This document shows, in pieces, positions 1-10,020 of a stretch of DNA of 64,000 bases. The position numbers were made by a program, and so were the translations under genes. Origin of the DNA: CAWAYH01 sp963786195. GTDB lineage: Bacteria > Acidobacteriota > Vicinamibacteria > Vicinamibacterales > 2-12-FULL-66-21. The DNA is taken from contig CAWAYH010000001.1 of assembly GCA_963786195.1 (NCBI GenBank), positions 248,001-312,000 on the forward strand, read 5' to 3'. The notes below the pieces were generated by a model, which ran no database searches, had not been told where the DNA came from, and was given only the letters and a program-made list of their open reading frames with translations. The number at the start of each line of letters is the position of its first letter. The stretch's first letter is position 1.

Positions 1-270
1 CTGCGGTCGCTCGTCGAGCAGCTCGGCACCGAGCGCTTCGCGCGGCTGCGGATCGGCGTTGGACGCGGGGACATGCGGCGCGACCTCGCCGATCACGTGC
101 TGGCGACGTTCGAGCCGGATGAGAAGGCGGCGGTGACCGACGCCGTCGGCCGCGCGGCAGATGCCGCCGAGCTCTTCGCGAGCGACGGCATCGAATCGGT
201 GATGAACAGGTTCAATCGTCGGGACGACAAGTCAGAGGAGAACGGACACCAGAAGGAAGACGGGGCCTGA
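1..270 (+). CDS. pth: Peptidyl-tRNA hydrolase, C-terminal part
   Basis: The reading frame is open from base 1 to the TGA at 268-270, so the gene begins outside the window. The visible 89 residues match the end of Pth: a segment reading LRSLVEQLGTERFARLRIGVGR, then D-x-x-DHVLATF and an acidic Lys-rich tail. Pth releases stalled peptidyl-tRNAs in the cytoplasm. The catalytic His and Asp lie upstream and are not visible. Its position just before rpsF fits the common arrangement in which pth (often with rplY) precedes the rpsF-rpsR-rplI group. Confidence 0.85.
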   Translation: MRSLVEQLGTERFARLRIGVGRGDMRRDLADHVLATFEPDEKAAVTDAVGRAADAAELFASDGIESVMNRFNRRDDKSEENGHQKEDGA

Positions 271-327
271 CAACCTATCTTTCTCCTTGCTACGCCAGGC
301 GTAGCCGTCAAGTCCAGAAGGAGAGTC

Positions 328-778
328 ATGAGCACGACCAGACAGTACGAGCTTCGTTTACCTCATCACACCAGACGCCTCCGAACAGGAGGTCGCCGAC
401 CTGCATACGCAGATCGAGCAGATCGTGCAGCGGTTCAACGCGACGATCGACAAGACCGAGAACTGGGGCCGGCGCAAGCTCGCCTACGAGATCGGCCACC
501 ACAAGGAAGCGACCTACGTCGTCGAGACCATCAGCGGCGCGGGCGAGCTGATGAAGGAAATCGATCGACGCCTCCGCGTGATCGACCAGGTCATCCGGCA
601 CCTCATCGTTCGCGTGGACGAGGAGCTGCGGGTGGCGGAGCGGACGCGCGCGGCGCGGAAGGCCACGCAGGCGAGGCGCCGGACGGCGCGCGGCCTGCCG
701 CCGGAGCCGGCGCCGGGTGAGTCGCGTGGTGACATGGACATGGATGACGACCGCGAGGGGATGGAGGTCCAGCGATGA
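328..778 (+). CDS. rpsF: Ribosomal protein S6 (one-base frameshift near the start)
   Basis: S6 is a 30S protein that pairs with S18. A good Shine-Dalgarno (AAGGAG, 317-322) precedes the ATG at 328. The first residues MSTTRQYEL are in one frame; from about 353 the true S6 sequence (VYLITPDASEQEV, then IDKTENWGRRKLAYEI) continues in another frame to the TGA at 776-778. One extra T in the run near 352 explains the shift. The C-terminus is an Arg/Asp-rich extension, giving about 149 residues, long for S6. The stop overlaps the rpsR start (ATGA), showing translational coupling. The shift is more likely a sequence error than a lesion, because the gene is essential. Confidence 0.85.
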
Positions 779-1077
779 GCGAGGAACGAGGCCGCGGCCG
801 GGGATCGAGGGGCGGCGACAAAGATAAAGACAAGGGCAAGGGCGGCGAACCGCGCCGTGGCGGATTCTTCCGCCGCCGCCGTGTCTGCAAGTTCTGCGCG
901 GAGAAGATCGACTACATCAACTACAAGGACGTCCGCCTGCTCGCGCCGTTCCTGCCCGAGCGCGGCAAGATTCAGCCGCGCCGCATTTCGGGCACGTGTG
1001 CCCTGCACCAGCGCAAGCTGCAGACGGCCATCAAGCGCGCGAGGCAGCTCGCGCTCGTGCCATACGTAACCGACTAG
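775..1077 (+). CDS. rpsR: Ribosomal protein S18
   Basis: A 100-residue S18. The N-terminal 30 residues are a charged, low-complexity Arg/Gly/Lys/Asp tail longer than usual. The conserved core starts at RRRRVCKFCAEKIDYINYKD and includes LLAPFLPERGKIQPRR and the LHQRKLQTAIKRAR helix that contacts 16S rRNA. The Cys pair C-x2-C recalls the zinc-binding form of S18. Its start codon overlaps the rpsF stop, and a 42-bp heptamer array fills the gap to rplI. Confidence 0.95.
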   Translation: MSEERGRGRGSRGGDKDKDKGKGGEPRRGGFFRRRRVCKFCAEKIDYINYKDVRLLAPFLPERGKIQPRRISGTCALHQRKLQTAIKRARQLALVPYVTD

Positions 1078-1082
1078 CGCTC

Positions 1083-1124
1083 AGCTCTCAGCTGGAAGCT
1101 CGAAGCTGGGAGCTGGAAGCTGAA
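1083..1124 (+). repeat. Heptanucleotide array, six AGCTNNN units
   Basis: Six contiguous 7-bp units share AGCT in the first four positions and vary in the last three (CTC, GGA, CGA, GGG, GGA, GAA). The array starts 5 bp after the rpsR stop and ends 19 bp before rplI. It belongs to a family of period-7 arrays seen at 3010, 3135, 4221, 17893 and 19457 with different core tetramers. Confidence 0.8.
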
Positions 1125-1143
1125 GCCATAAGGATCACGCAAC

Positions 1144-1593
1144 ATGGAAGTCATTCTTCGTGAGCACGTGGACAATCTCGGCCGCCGCGGCGAAATCGTG
1201 AAGGTGGCCGAGGGCTATGCGCGCAACTTTCTGTTGCCGCGCAAGCTCGCCCTGGCCGTGACCGAGGCGAACAAGCGGCAGATCGAGCGTGAGCGTCACA
1301 CCGCCGAAGCCCGCGACCTGGAAGAGAAGGCGCAGGCCGAGGCCTACGCGCAGCGGCTGAACGACCTCGACATCGACATCGCCCGGCGCGTGGGCGAGAA
1401 CGACACGCTCTACGGCTCGGTGACCTCCGCCGACATCGCGCACGCGCTGCAGGCGAAGGGATTCGAGATCGAGAAGCGCAAGATTCATCTGCCGGAGCCG
1501 CTGAAGGCGCTCGGTGCGGTGACCGTTCCGGTGAAGGTTCACCGTGATGTGACCGCGCAGGTGAAAGTGAAGGTCGTCGCCGAAGTACGCTGA
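1144..1593 (+). CDS. rplI: Ribosomal protein L9
   Basis: A 149-residue L9, the usual length. The N-terminal RNA-binding domain MEVILREHVDNLGRRGEIVK and VAEGYARNFLLPRKLA are diagnostic. They are followed by the long charged connecting helix (about residues 40-75) and a C-terminal domain with ENDTLYGSVTSADIA. L9 binds domain V of 23S rRNA and bridges ribosomes. It lies between rpsR and dnaB in the common rpsF-rpsR-rplI-dnaB order. Confidence 0.97.
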   Translation: MEVILREHVDNLGRRGEIVKVAEGYARNFLLPRKLALAVTEANKRQIERERHTAEARDLEEKAQAEAYAQRLNDLDIDIARRVGENDTLYGSVTSADIAHALQAKGFEIEKRKIHLPEPLKALGAVTVPVKVHRDVTAQVKVKVVAEVR

Positions 1594-1653
1594 CGGACTC
1601 GGTGACGGCCGCCATGATATCCTTGCCAGTCGATCGCGAGCTGGTCGTCACCG

Positions 1654-3003
1654 ATGCCCGAAGCTACCGCCGCGCGCACGCTCCCGCACAGCCTCGACGC
1701 CGAGAAATCCGTCCTCGGCGCGATCCTCATCCAGAACGAAGCATTCAATCACGCGGCCGAGGTCATCGACGCGCGTGATTTCTTCCGCGACGCGCACCGG
1801 CGCATCTTCGATCGGATGGTCGCACTCAGCGAGCGCGGCGATGCGATCGATTTCCTGACGCTGAAGGAAGAGCTCGCCCGCACAGGCGACCTCGACGAAG
1901 TCGGCGGACCCGCCTACATCGCGTCGCTCGCCGACGGCGTGCCGCGATCGGCCAACGTCGAGTACTACGCGCGGATCGTCAAGCAGAAATCCACGCTCCG
2001 CAACCTGATTCACTCTGCCAACAAGATCCTCACCGAGGCCTACGAAGCGGAGCAGGAGCCGGACACGATCCTGGACGAAGCGGAACGGGCGATCTTCGCC
2101 ATCGCCGAGGATCGCATCCAGGTCGGGTTCGTGCCGCTGCGCGACCTCGTGCAGACCAGCTTCGCCACGATCGAGAAGCTCCAGCAGCACAAGGGGCTGG
2201 TCACGGGCGTCCCGACCGGGTTCGTCGACCTCGACGAGATGACGTCAGGCCTGCAGCCATCGGACCTGATCCTGGTCGCCGCCCGGCCGTCCATGGGCAA
2301 GACCAGCTTCGTCCTCAACGTCGCGCTCCACGTGGGCACCTCGACCGACATGACCGTCGGCCTGTTCAGCCTCGAGATGTCGAAAGAGCAGCTCTTCATG
2401 CGCATGCTCACGTCCGAGGCGCGCATCGACTCCCACAGGTTCCGCGGCGGCTTCCTCAGCGAGAAGGACTACGGCCGTCTCTCGCACGCGCTCGGCACGC
2501 TCGCGGAGGCCCGCGTCTTCATCGACGATTCGGCGTCGCTGGGCGTCCTGGAGATGCGCGCGAAGGCGCGGCGGCTCAAGGCCGAGCACGGCCTGCACCT
2601 GCTCATCGTCGACTACATCCAGTTGATGCAGGGCCGCGGGCGGTTCGAAAGCCGTCAGACGGAGCTCGCGTCCATCTCGCGGTCTCTCAAAGGGCTCGCC
2701 AAGGAGCTGAACGTGCCGATCGTCGCGCTCTCCCAGCTCTCCCGCGCGCCGGAGACCCGGTCGGATCACCGTCCGCAGCTCTCCGACCTGCGCGAGTCCG
2801 GCGCCCTCGAACAGGACGCCGACGTCGTCATGTTCATCTATCGCGAGGAGCAATACAGGGATGATGACGGCCAGCCGCATCAGGAGGCGGAAGGGGTCGC
2901 CGAGATCATCATCGGCAAGCAGCGCAACGGCCCCACCGGAACGCTGAAGCTCGCGTTCATCAAGGAACACACCCGGTTCGAGAACCTGGCTACGCAGTCG
3001 TAA
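1654..3003 (+). CDS. dnaB: Replicative DNA helicase DnaB
   Basis: A 449-residue hexameric replication-fork helicase. The N-terminal helical domain (PHSLDAEKSVLGAIL) is followed by the RecA-like ATPase with Walker A (AARPSMGKTSF, about residues 209-219), the GLFSLEMSKEQL motif, Walker B (LLIVDYIQLMQG) and the arginine-finger region with LSQLSRAPE and SDLRESGALEQDAD. The frame is intact and no intein is present. The 61-bp gap after rplI suggests cotranscription. A heptamer array directly follows its stop. Confidence 0.97.
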   Translation: MPEATAARTLPHSLDAEKSVLGAILIQNEAFNHAAEVIDARDFFRDAHRRIFDRMVALSERGDAIDFLTLKEELARTGDLDEVGGPAYIASLADGVPRSANVEYYARIVKQKSTLRNLIHSANKILTEAYEAEQEPDTILDEAERAIFAIAEDRIQVGFVPLRDLVQTSFATIEKLQQHKGLVTGVPTGFVDLDEMTSGLQPSDLILVAARPSMGKTSFVLNVALHVGTSTDMTVGLFSLEMSKEQLFMRMLTSEARIDSHRFRGGFLSEKDYGRLSHALGTLAEARVFIDDSASLGVLEMRAKARRLKAEHGLHLLIVDYIQLMQGRGRFESRQTELASISRSLKGLAKELNVPIVALSQLSRAPETRSDHRPQLSDLRESGALEQDADVVMFIYREEQYRDDDGQPHQEAEGVAEIIIGKQRNGPTGTLKLAFIKEHTRFENLATQS

Positions 3004-3009
3004 ATGGCA

Positions 3010-3044
3010 ACTTCCCATTTGCCATTTACCATTTCCCATTTACC
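3010..3044 (+). repeat. Heptanucleotide array, ATTTNCC type
   Basis: Four contiguous 7-bp units of the form ATTT-N-CC (GCC, ACC, CCC, ACC endings) preceded by a degenerate unit. The array fills most of the 49-bp gap between the dnaB stop and the GTG start of alr. Confidence 0.75.
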
Positions 3045-3052
3045 ATGACAGC

Positions 3053-4222
3053 GTGATCCGTCCGACCGTGGCCCGCGTCGATCTCGACGCCATTCGATCG
3101 AACTTTCGTGCGCTGCGGGACTTTCTCTCAGCCGAACCGATAACCGATAACCGCCAACCAAAAACCGACAACCCAAAACCGACAACCGACAACCGATCCC
3201 CCTGTATCATCGTCGTCGTCAAAGCCAACGCTTACGGCCACGGCGCCCCTGAAGTGGGGCGGGCGCTCGAAAGCGCGGGCGCAGCGCTGCTCGCCTGCGC
3301 CGACATCGAAGAAGCCATCGTCCTGCGCGAGGCGGGCGTTCGCGCCCCGATCCTCGTGTTTGGAGCGCTGAGCGTCAGCGATCTCGACGGCATCTTCGCC
3401 CACGACCTGACGCCAACGATTTCGACGCCTTCAGCCGCGAGAGCGCTGCAATCGGCGGCTGCCCGTCGTGGCGTCACGCTCGGGTGCCACCTGAAGATCG
3501 ACACCGGGATGAACCGGCTCGGCTTCCGCCACGACAATCTCGGGCGCACGCTGCCGGAGGTGGCCGCGAGCCCGAACCTGCGCATCGACGCCGTCTACAC
3601 CCACTTTGCGACCGCCGACGATCCGGAACATCCGCTCTTCGCGGAACAGCGCGAGCGTTTCGAGGCCGTCACCGCGAACTTGCCGGAGCTCGGGATACCC
3701 ACGCGCGTGCGTCACGCGGCCAACAGCGCGGCGCTCCTTCGCGACGAACGCGTCTGGTACGACTTCGTTCGTCCGGGCTTGCTGCTCTACGGAGTCGTGC
3801 CTCCGCCGCTGGCCTCGACCCTCGCGCTCAAACCCGCGATGTCTCTGCACAGCCGCATCGTGGCCGTGAAGGGACTGCGCCCGGGCGAAGGATCCGGGTA
3901 CGGAATGAAGACGACGGTGTCCGAGCCGCGGACCGTCGCGGTCGTGCCCGCCGGATACGCCGACGGACTCGATCTGCGCCTCGCCGGCCGTGGCTCCATG
4001 CTCGTCCGCGGCCGTCGCGCGCCGATCGTCGGCTCGGTCTGCATGGACATGACGATGATCGACGTCACCGGGATGACCGTCGCCCCTGGGGACGAAGTCG
4101 TGATCGTGGGCGAACAGGGCGACGAGTCAATCGGCGTGCGCGAGATCGCGGCCACCATCGGCACCATCCCGTACGAGCTGCTCTGCCGCGTCGGCACCCG
4201 AATCCAGCGAGTCTATTCGTAG
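3053..4222 (+). CDS. alr: Alanine racemase with an in-frame heptamer-array insertion
   Basis: A PLP-dependent enzyme converting L- to D-alanine for peptidoglycan. It starts at GTG 3053, since the ATG at 3045 runs into TGA. The PLP lysine lies in VVVKANAYGHGA (K57), the barrel follows, and the catalytic Tyr motif GEGSGYGMKT is near residue 282. GSVCMDMTMIDVT and PYELLCRVGTR close the family signature. K57 lies about 20 residues later than usual because a 63-bp tandem array (3135-3197) encodes a Pro/Thr/Asp/Asn repeat immediately before the PLP strand. At 389 residues the protein is otherwise complete. A further array overlaps its stop codon. Confidence 0.95.
   Translation: MIRPTVARVDLDAIRSNFRALRDFLSAEPITDNRQPKTDNPKPTTDNRSPCIIVVVKANAYGHGAPEVGRALESAGAALLACADIEEAIVLREAGVRAPILVFGALSVSDLDGIFAHDLTPTISTPSAARALQSAAARRGVTLGCHLKIDTGMNRLGFRHDNLGRTLPEVAASPNLRIDAVYTHFATADDPEHPLFAEQRERFEAVTANLPELGIPTRVRHAANSAALLRDERVWYDFVRPGLLLYGVVPPPLASTLALKPAMSLHSRIVAVKGLRPGEGSGYGMKTTVSEPRTVAVVPAGYADGLDLRLAGRGSMLVRGRRAPIVGSVCMDMTMIDVTGMTVAPGDEVVIVGEQGDESIGVREIAATIGTIPYELLCRVGTRIQRVYS
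3135..3197 (+). repeat. Nine-unit heptanucleotide array (AACCNNN) inside alr
   Basis: Nine exact 7-bp units, each starting AACC (endings GAT, GAT, GCC, AAA, GAC, CAA, GAC, GAC, GAT). The total of 63 bp is a multiple of both 7 and 3, so the alr frame is preserved. The encoded protein repeats every seven residues as P-x-T-D-N-x-x (PITDNRQ, PKTDNPK, PTTDNRS). The insertion falls between the first helix and the PLP-lysine strand of alanine racemase. Confidence 0.9.
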
Positions 4223-4269
4223 CTCGGGGCTCGGCGCTCGGCGTTCGGCGTTCGGAGCTTGGAGCTGAA
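4221..4269 (+). repeat. Heptanucleotide array at the alr stop
   Basis: Seven 7-bp units with a core varying between GCTCGG and GTTCGG (AGCTCGG, GGCTCGG, CGCTCGG, CGTTCGG twice, AGCTTGG, AGCTGAA). It starts inside the alr TAG and ends 3 bp before the convergent acetyltransferase stop, so it fills the whole convergent intergenic space. Confidence 0.8.
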
Positions 4270-4271
4270 AG

Positions 4272-5607
4272 CTATCGTCCCGTCTCCCTCCAGTCTCCAA
4301 ATGCCAGCTCGCGCTCGGCAAACTGCCAGATGACCACACGTTTCCCCGCGAGGCGCACCGGTCCATCGCGGGCGAGCATGGCGCGCGTGGCAAAAGCGGC
4401 GTCGTCATTCTGCACGATGCGATCGATCGGCCTCCGAAGCGCGTAACTCAACTGCTCGACCAGGCCTGCGGAATCGCCCCAGTTCATCGACCCCAGCGAA
4501 TAGATGTTGCTGAAGCTGTCGCCCAGGACGAGCACGTCCGCGGCACGGTCCGGACGCCACGGTGCGCCGTCGGGGGCCAGCACGCGGCGAATCCAGGCGC
4601 GCTCGGGCGGGTAACGCCGCTGTCCGTCTGGCAGGTCGAGCATGAGGAGCGTGTCGCCAGCGTTGACGATTTCGTGGTCTTGCGTGCGGTAGATCGGCGA
4701 CGGGACGACCGGCAGCGTCACGCGGTCGTTGACGAAAGCCGCCAGCCGTTCGGCCACGAGCTCCATGGCCTCCGGACGCCAGTGCGTGTCGGTCACGAGG
4801 TATTGCGGACCGGATTGACGCGCCTCGCTCAGTACGGTCGCCGCATCGAAGACGAGCACGCCCGCGCGCGCGAGCTCCTCGACGAGCGCGCCGTACGAGG
4901 GATTGTGCAGGGGCTCGCGGACGTGGATGTATGCGGACGCGAGCTTGTCAGGGTGGATCGCCGCCTTGCCCGGCGTCGGGATCACGATGAGCGAGATGCC
5001 CTGTGCCGCGAGCTGCCGCTGGAACCGCAGGATGGCCGGCCTCGGATCGGGCTGCGGCAGCGTGCTCCACTCGCTGCTCGCCGCGACGCGCCGGCGAAGC
5101 ACGTCGGCGTCGAGGAACGCCGGGCCGGTCAGGTAGTCGAGATCGGGCCTGTAGAACAGCCAGCCGTCGCGCCCGATGTAGACGCGTTCGTTGCCGGCAC
5201 CGAGCCAGCTGCTGAGGATCCACTGCGCGGGCGGGCGAAGGACGTGCCCGAGCGCCGACTCGTGTTCGAGCGCTCGCTCGAACGCGACGAGCCCCGCGAG
5301 CGCTGCGCGATTGGCGGCAATCGCGCGCCCCCAGAGGCTCTGCTTCCCGCCCGTACCTTCGGTCCGAATGGCGGCAGACATCTGCGAGGGAATGTCCGTC
5401 AGTCGCGACCACACATTGGTAATCCGTTCATCATCCATCCATCGCGCGCCGAGGGTCTCGAGCACCGGCACCAGCGCGATGGCGCTCAGAAAGAACACGA
5501 CGAGGCCGCGGGCGACGGATTGGCGTGATGTCGGTCTGCCCGATCTCGATCTTGGCGATCTCTTCGCGTGAGCGACCGCCGGCGGGAAGGACGGTTTCGT
5601 CGGCCAT
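4272..5607 (-). CDS. AlgJ/AlgX-like SGNH-type O-acetyltransferase (one frameshift)
   Basis: The start is ATG 5607, overlapping the MBOAT stop (TGATG). The first 26 codons are in a different frame from the rest; one extra base near 5527 explains this. After the shift come a hydrophobic membrane segment (VVFFLSAIALVPVLETLG) and an AlgJ/AlgX-like domain with VYIGRDGWLFYRPDL, the catalytic-type DTHW motif (YLVTDTHWRPEAM) and the nucleophile motif LVLGDSFSNIY. The family transfers acetyl groups from an MBOAT partner to exported polysaccharide in the periplasm. The partner gene lies directly upstream. The polymer acetylated is unknown, since no polymerase gene is visible. Confidence 0.8.
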
Positions 5608-7073
5608 CAGAATATGAAATAGATGAACGGGTTGTATTCCTGCGTCGTCAACACGACCGCTGCGAGAACGAACAGCGCTGCGACGGCGACCACTTTCGAA
5701 AAGGTCAACGTGCGTGTCCAGTCCCACGTCTGCGGACACGCCCAGGTGATGATGCCGGCCAGCACGACCGTGCCCAGGTAGTACGGCTGGTAGACGATCC
5801 CGCTGAGCAAAGACGCGCCCGGTTGCGTCACGCCCAGTCCCGCCATATGCCCGAGGTAGCGGAACGACGACGCCAGATCGGGCGCGCGGAAGAACACCCA
5901 GGTCACGAGCACGAGCGCGAACGTGGCCGCGACGCGGAACGAGGGCGCAAGGCCACTATAGAGCCGCCGCTCTGCCGCGGAACCGCTCGAACGCCAGCAG
6001 CGCGCCGTGCAGCCCGCCCCAGACGACGAAGTTCCAGGCCGCGCCGTGCCAGAGTCCGCCCAGCAGCATCACGACAAAGAGGTTGACGTAGGTCCGCACC
6101 GGCCCCTTGCGGTTGCCGCCCAGCGGGAGATACAGATAGTCGCGCAGCCACGTGGACAGCGAGATGTGCCAGCGGCGCCAGAATTCGGTGATGGACTGCG
6201 ACTGGTACGGCGAATCGAAGTTCTTCGGCGAACACGAACCCCAGCATCAGGCCAAGGCCGATCGCCATGTCGGAGTAGCCGCTGAAGTCGAAGTAGATCT
6301 GGAACGCGTAGGCGATCACGCCGTACCAGGCGTCGACCGCGTGCAGCGAGCCGGCGTCGAACGCGAGGTCGGCGATCTTGCCGCAGGGATTGGCCAGCAG
6401 GACCTTCTTGGCCAGGCCCAGCGCTGAAGAACGCGACGCCCGCGCGAATTTCGTCACCGTGTGCGTGCGTGACGCGGAGCTGATCGGCGACCTCCGAGAA
6501 GCGGATGATCGGACCGGCCACGAGCTGCGGGAACATCGACACGAAGCAGGCGAAGTCGATGAAGTTCCGGATCGCGCGTGGCCTGCCCGCGATACACGTC
6601 GATGGCGTAGCTCATCGACTGGAACGTGTAGAAGCTGATGCCGAGCGGCAGCGTGACGCGAAGCGCCGTGTCGCAGCTGAAGCTGCGGGAGACCGATCCA
6701 CTGGACGAGCCCGTTGTAGTTGTCCACGCCGAAGTTGAAGTACTTGAAGAACGCCGAGCAGCGACGAGGTTCGTGCAGAGCGAGACTGCGAGAATGATTC
6801 TCGCCGCTGCGCGAGCGTGGAGCGTCCGGGTCGACCACGTAGTCGCCGCCGACGCGCACCCCGTCCGATCGCGCAATCAACGAGCCCCGCGAAAAAGTCG
6901 AGCGACCGTCGAGCCAAGAAGCAGAAACGAAGAAGAGCGGGTTGGCCCAGCCGTAGAAGATGTAACTGAAGATGGTGAGCGTGAGCTGCTTCGCCCGCGC
7001 GGGGACCGCGTAGTACAGCGAGCAGCGCAAGCGGAAGAAGGTAGAAGAGAAACAGGTAGGAGCTGAAAACCAT
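5607..7073 (-). CDS. MBOAT-family membrane O-acyltransferase, AlgI-like (several frameshifts)
   Basis: A multi-spanning acyltransferase that feeds acyl groups across the membrane to AlgJ-type enzymes. It starts MVFSSYLFLFYLLPLALL and continues, across at least five single-base shifts, with TLTIFSYIFYGWANPLFF, FNFGVDNYN, FQIYFDFSGYSDMAIGLG, then FWRRWHISLSTWLRDYLYLP, LGGNRKGP and LGGLWHGAAWNFVVWGGLHG, which holds the conserved MBOAT His. The final segment ends NPFIYFIF. All pieces are present in order, so the gene is whole apart from the indels. They are probably sequence errors, but a genuine pseudogene cannot be excluded from one sequence. Confidence 0.8.
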
Positions 7074-7088
7074 CCGCGTCCGGCCGCG

Positions 7089-8513
7089 CTAGGACTTGAT
7101 CTCGTAAAACAGCGGCAGCTCCGCGGCGGCGAGATCCGTGATCAGCCGCTCGCCTTCGAGCTCCGGATGCGCGTCGAATCGTTCGAGGGTCATGCGGACC
7201 GCGGTCCCGGCGACCTGACGAGCGTTCGCCAGAACACGCCCATCGCGAATGGCCCACCGGGCCACCTGAATCTTCTTCGCGCCGTATTCGCCGTTGACGA
7301 CGCCGACGACGTCGTATTCGGAGACGACGAGGGCGTGACGGTACGGAGCGATGGATGCCGGCGTCGGAATGGGACCCGCGTGCGATAGGCGCGCCTCGAT
7401 CACGAGGCGCGCAACGGACGGCCGGGGTGACGCGGCCGTTCCCGCGGGTGCGCCGGCGGTCACAGCAGGTCCGACCGGACCAGAGGGTCGCACCGGATAC
7501 GGGCTGCGATCGCGATCCATCCACACATCGGGGAACGCGTCTCCGCCGGAGTTGTTCGTCACGCGCGCCCATGCCTCGACACGTGTGAAGTCCTCGCTGA
7601 ATCGGCCCAGCCAGATCTCCGTCTGCGCACCACCCGCGCGGACCTGATTGGCGCCGCCCTGGTTGTAGGGGCCGCTGATCGCGAGGAAACGCGGGTGGTT
7701 CGTCCAGCGCGGATGGTAGACCTCGGCGTTCTGGAAGCCTGGCGCCTGGTTGATCGGAACGCCCCAGCGCTTGTCCGTGCGCGCGTCGACCAGCGTCAGA
7801 TTGCGGTGAGAGCCATCGAAGTACCAGAAGAGTGCCCCCCGCGCGTCCGCCATCGCCGTCCAGCAGCCGTCGCCGAGTTTTTTCCAGGCACGGTTCGGGA
7901 GCTCGGCGATGCCGGCGTTGGGCCAGGGAAAGAGTCCCGCCGCCATCCGGCCGTCGGCCGAGACCTGAAACGTGTCGCTGCTCACGAGCGTCTGGTTCCA
8001 CACCAGCTCGACCCGCGACGGATCGTCAATCGGAAATCGGGACACGGTGGCGAAGTCGTAGCCCGTGTTGCCCGTGCCAACATAGACCCACTCGCGGTTG
8101 TCCAACGGGTGCTGCCAGGACGTGAGCGCGAAGCCTTTCGCAAGCTTGCGCAGGCCCGAGCCGTCCCAGTTGACGACAAACACTTCTGGTCCGTCGCCGT
8201 GAGGCCTGGTGGAGAACAGGATGCGCTCGCCGCGCGCGGTCAGCAGCGGCTTGACGTAGCTCTGTTGTCTGCCCAGGATCACGCGTTCGCCCTTCCCGTC
8301 CTCCGTCGAGAAGCCCATCAGGACGAGGTTGTCGGTGGCCGCTGGATCCCGACCGTCGTTCTGCACCCACACGACCTTCGTCGGCGTGCCTGTGAACTTG
8401 CTCACCTCACCGGCGGGGCCGTCATTCGCCAGGGGCGAGCTCGAACAGGAGCAGGCGGCGGTTGCGACCGTCGCCACCGCGATGAGCCGAACCGCGCGAG
8501 CTCGTCGAGTCAT
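7089..8513 (-). CDS. Exported lipoprotein with a TolB-like beta-propeller
   Basis: A 474-residue intact frame. The N-terminus has Arg residues, a hydrophobic stretch and a lipobox-like ATAACS, so lipidation at the first Cys after about 20 residues is likely. Beta-propeller blades follow, with motifs such as GERILFSTRPHGDGPEVFVV and FPDVWMDRDRSPYP, resembling WD40-like PD40 repeats. The Ala/Pro/Gly-rich stretch near residue 320 looks like a linker. It is the first gene of the minus-strand group with the MBOAT and AlgJ/X-like genes (15-bp gap). A role in envelope polysaccharide handling is inferred only from this position. No catalytic motif was recognised. Confidence 0.7.
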   Translation of the reverse strand: MTRRARAVRLIAVATVATAACSCSSSPLANDGPAGEVSKFTGTPTKVVWVQNDGRDPAATDNLVLMGFSTEDGKGERVILGRQQSYVKPLLTARGERILFSTRPHGDGPEVFVVNWDGSGLRKLAKGFALTSWQHPLDNREWVYVGTGNTGYDFATVSRFPIDDPSRVELVWNQTLVSSDTFQVSADGRMAAGLFPWPNAGIAELPNRAWKKLGDGCWTAMADARGALFWYFDGSHRNLTLVDARTDKRWGVPINQAPGFQNAEVYHPRWTNHPRFLAISGPYNQGGANQVRAGGAQTEIWLGRFSEDFTRVEAWARVTNNSGGDAFPDVWMDRDRSPYPVRPSGPVGPAVTAGAPAGTAASPRPSVARLVIEARLSHAGPIPTPASIAPYRHALVVSEYDVVGVVNGEYGAKKIQVARWAIRDGRVLANARQVAGTAVRMTLERFDAHPELEGERLITDLAAAELPLFYEIKS

Positions 8514-8610
8514 CGAGCCACTTTACCGTACTGGATTCTCGATGGCGGATCGTGTGGCTGAGTTACTCGCGTATCATTGACTGTAAAACGAGCACGGTGC
8601 TCCGGCGCAA

Positions 8611-9987
<1,377 letters not shown>

Positions 9988-10020
9988 GTAGACGTAGCCA
10001 CCCATTCACGTTCAGGAGCC

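Noticed and set aside
1083..1124. A CRISPR array or leader
   Set aside because: Units are only 7 bp with no spacers, and no cas gene is present anywhere in the window.
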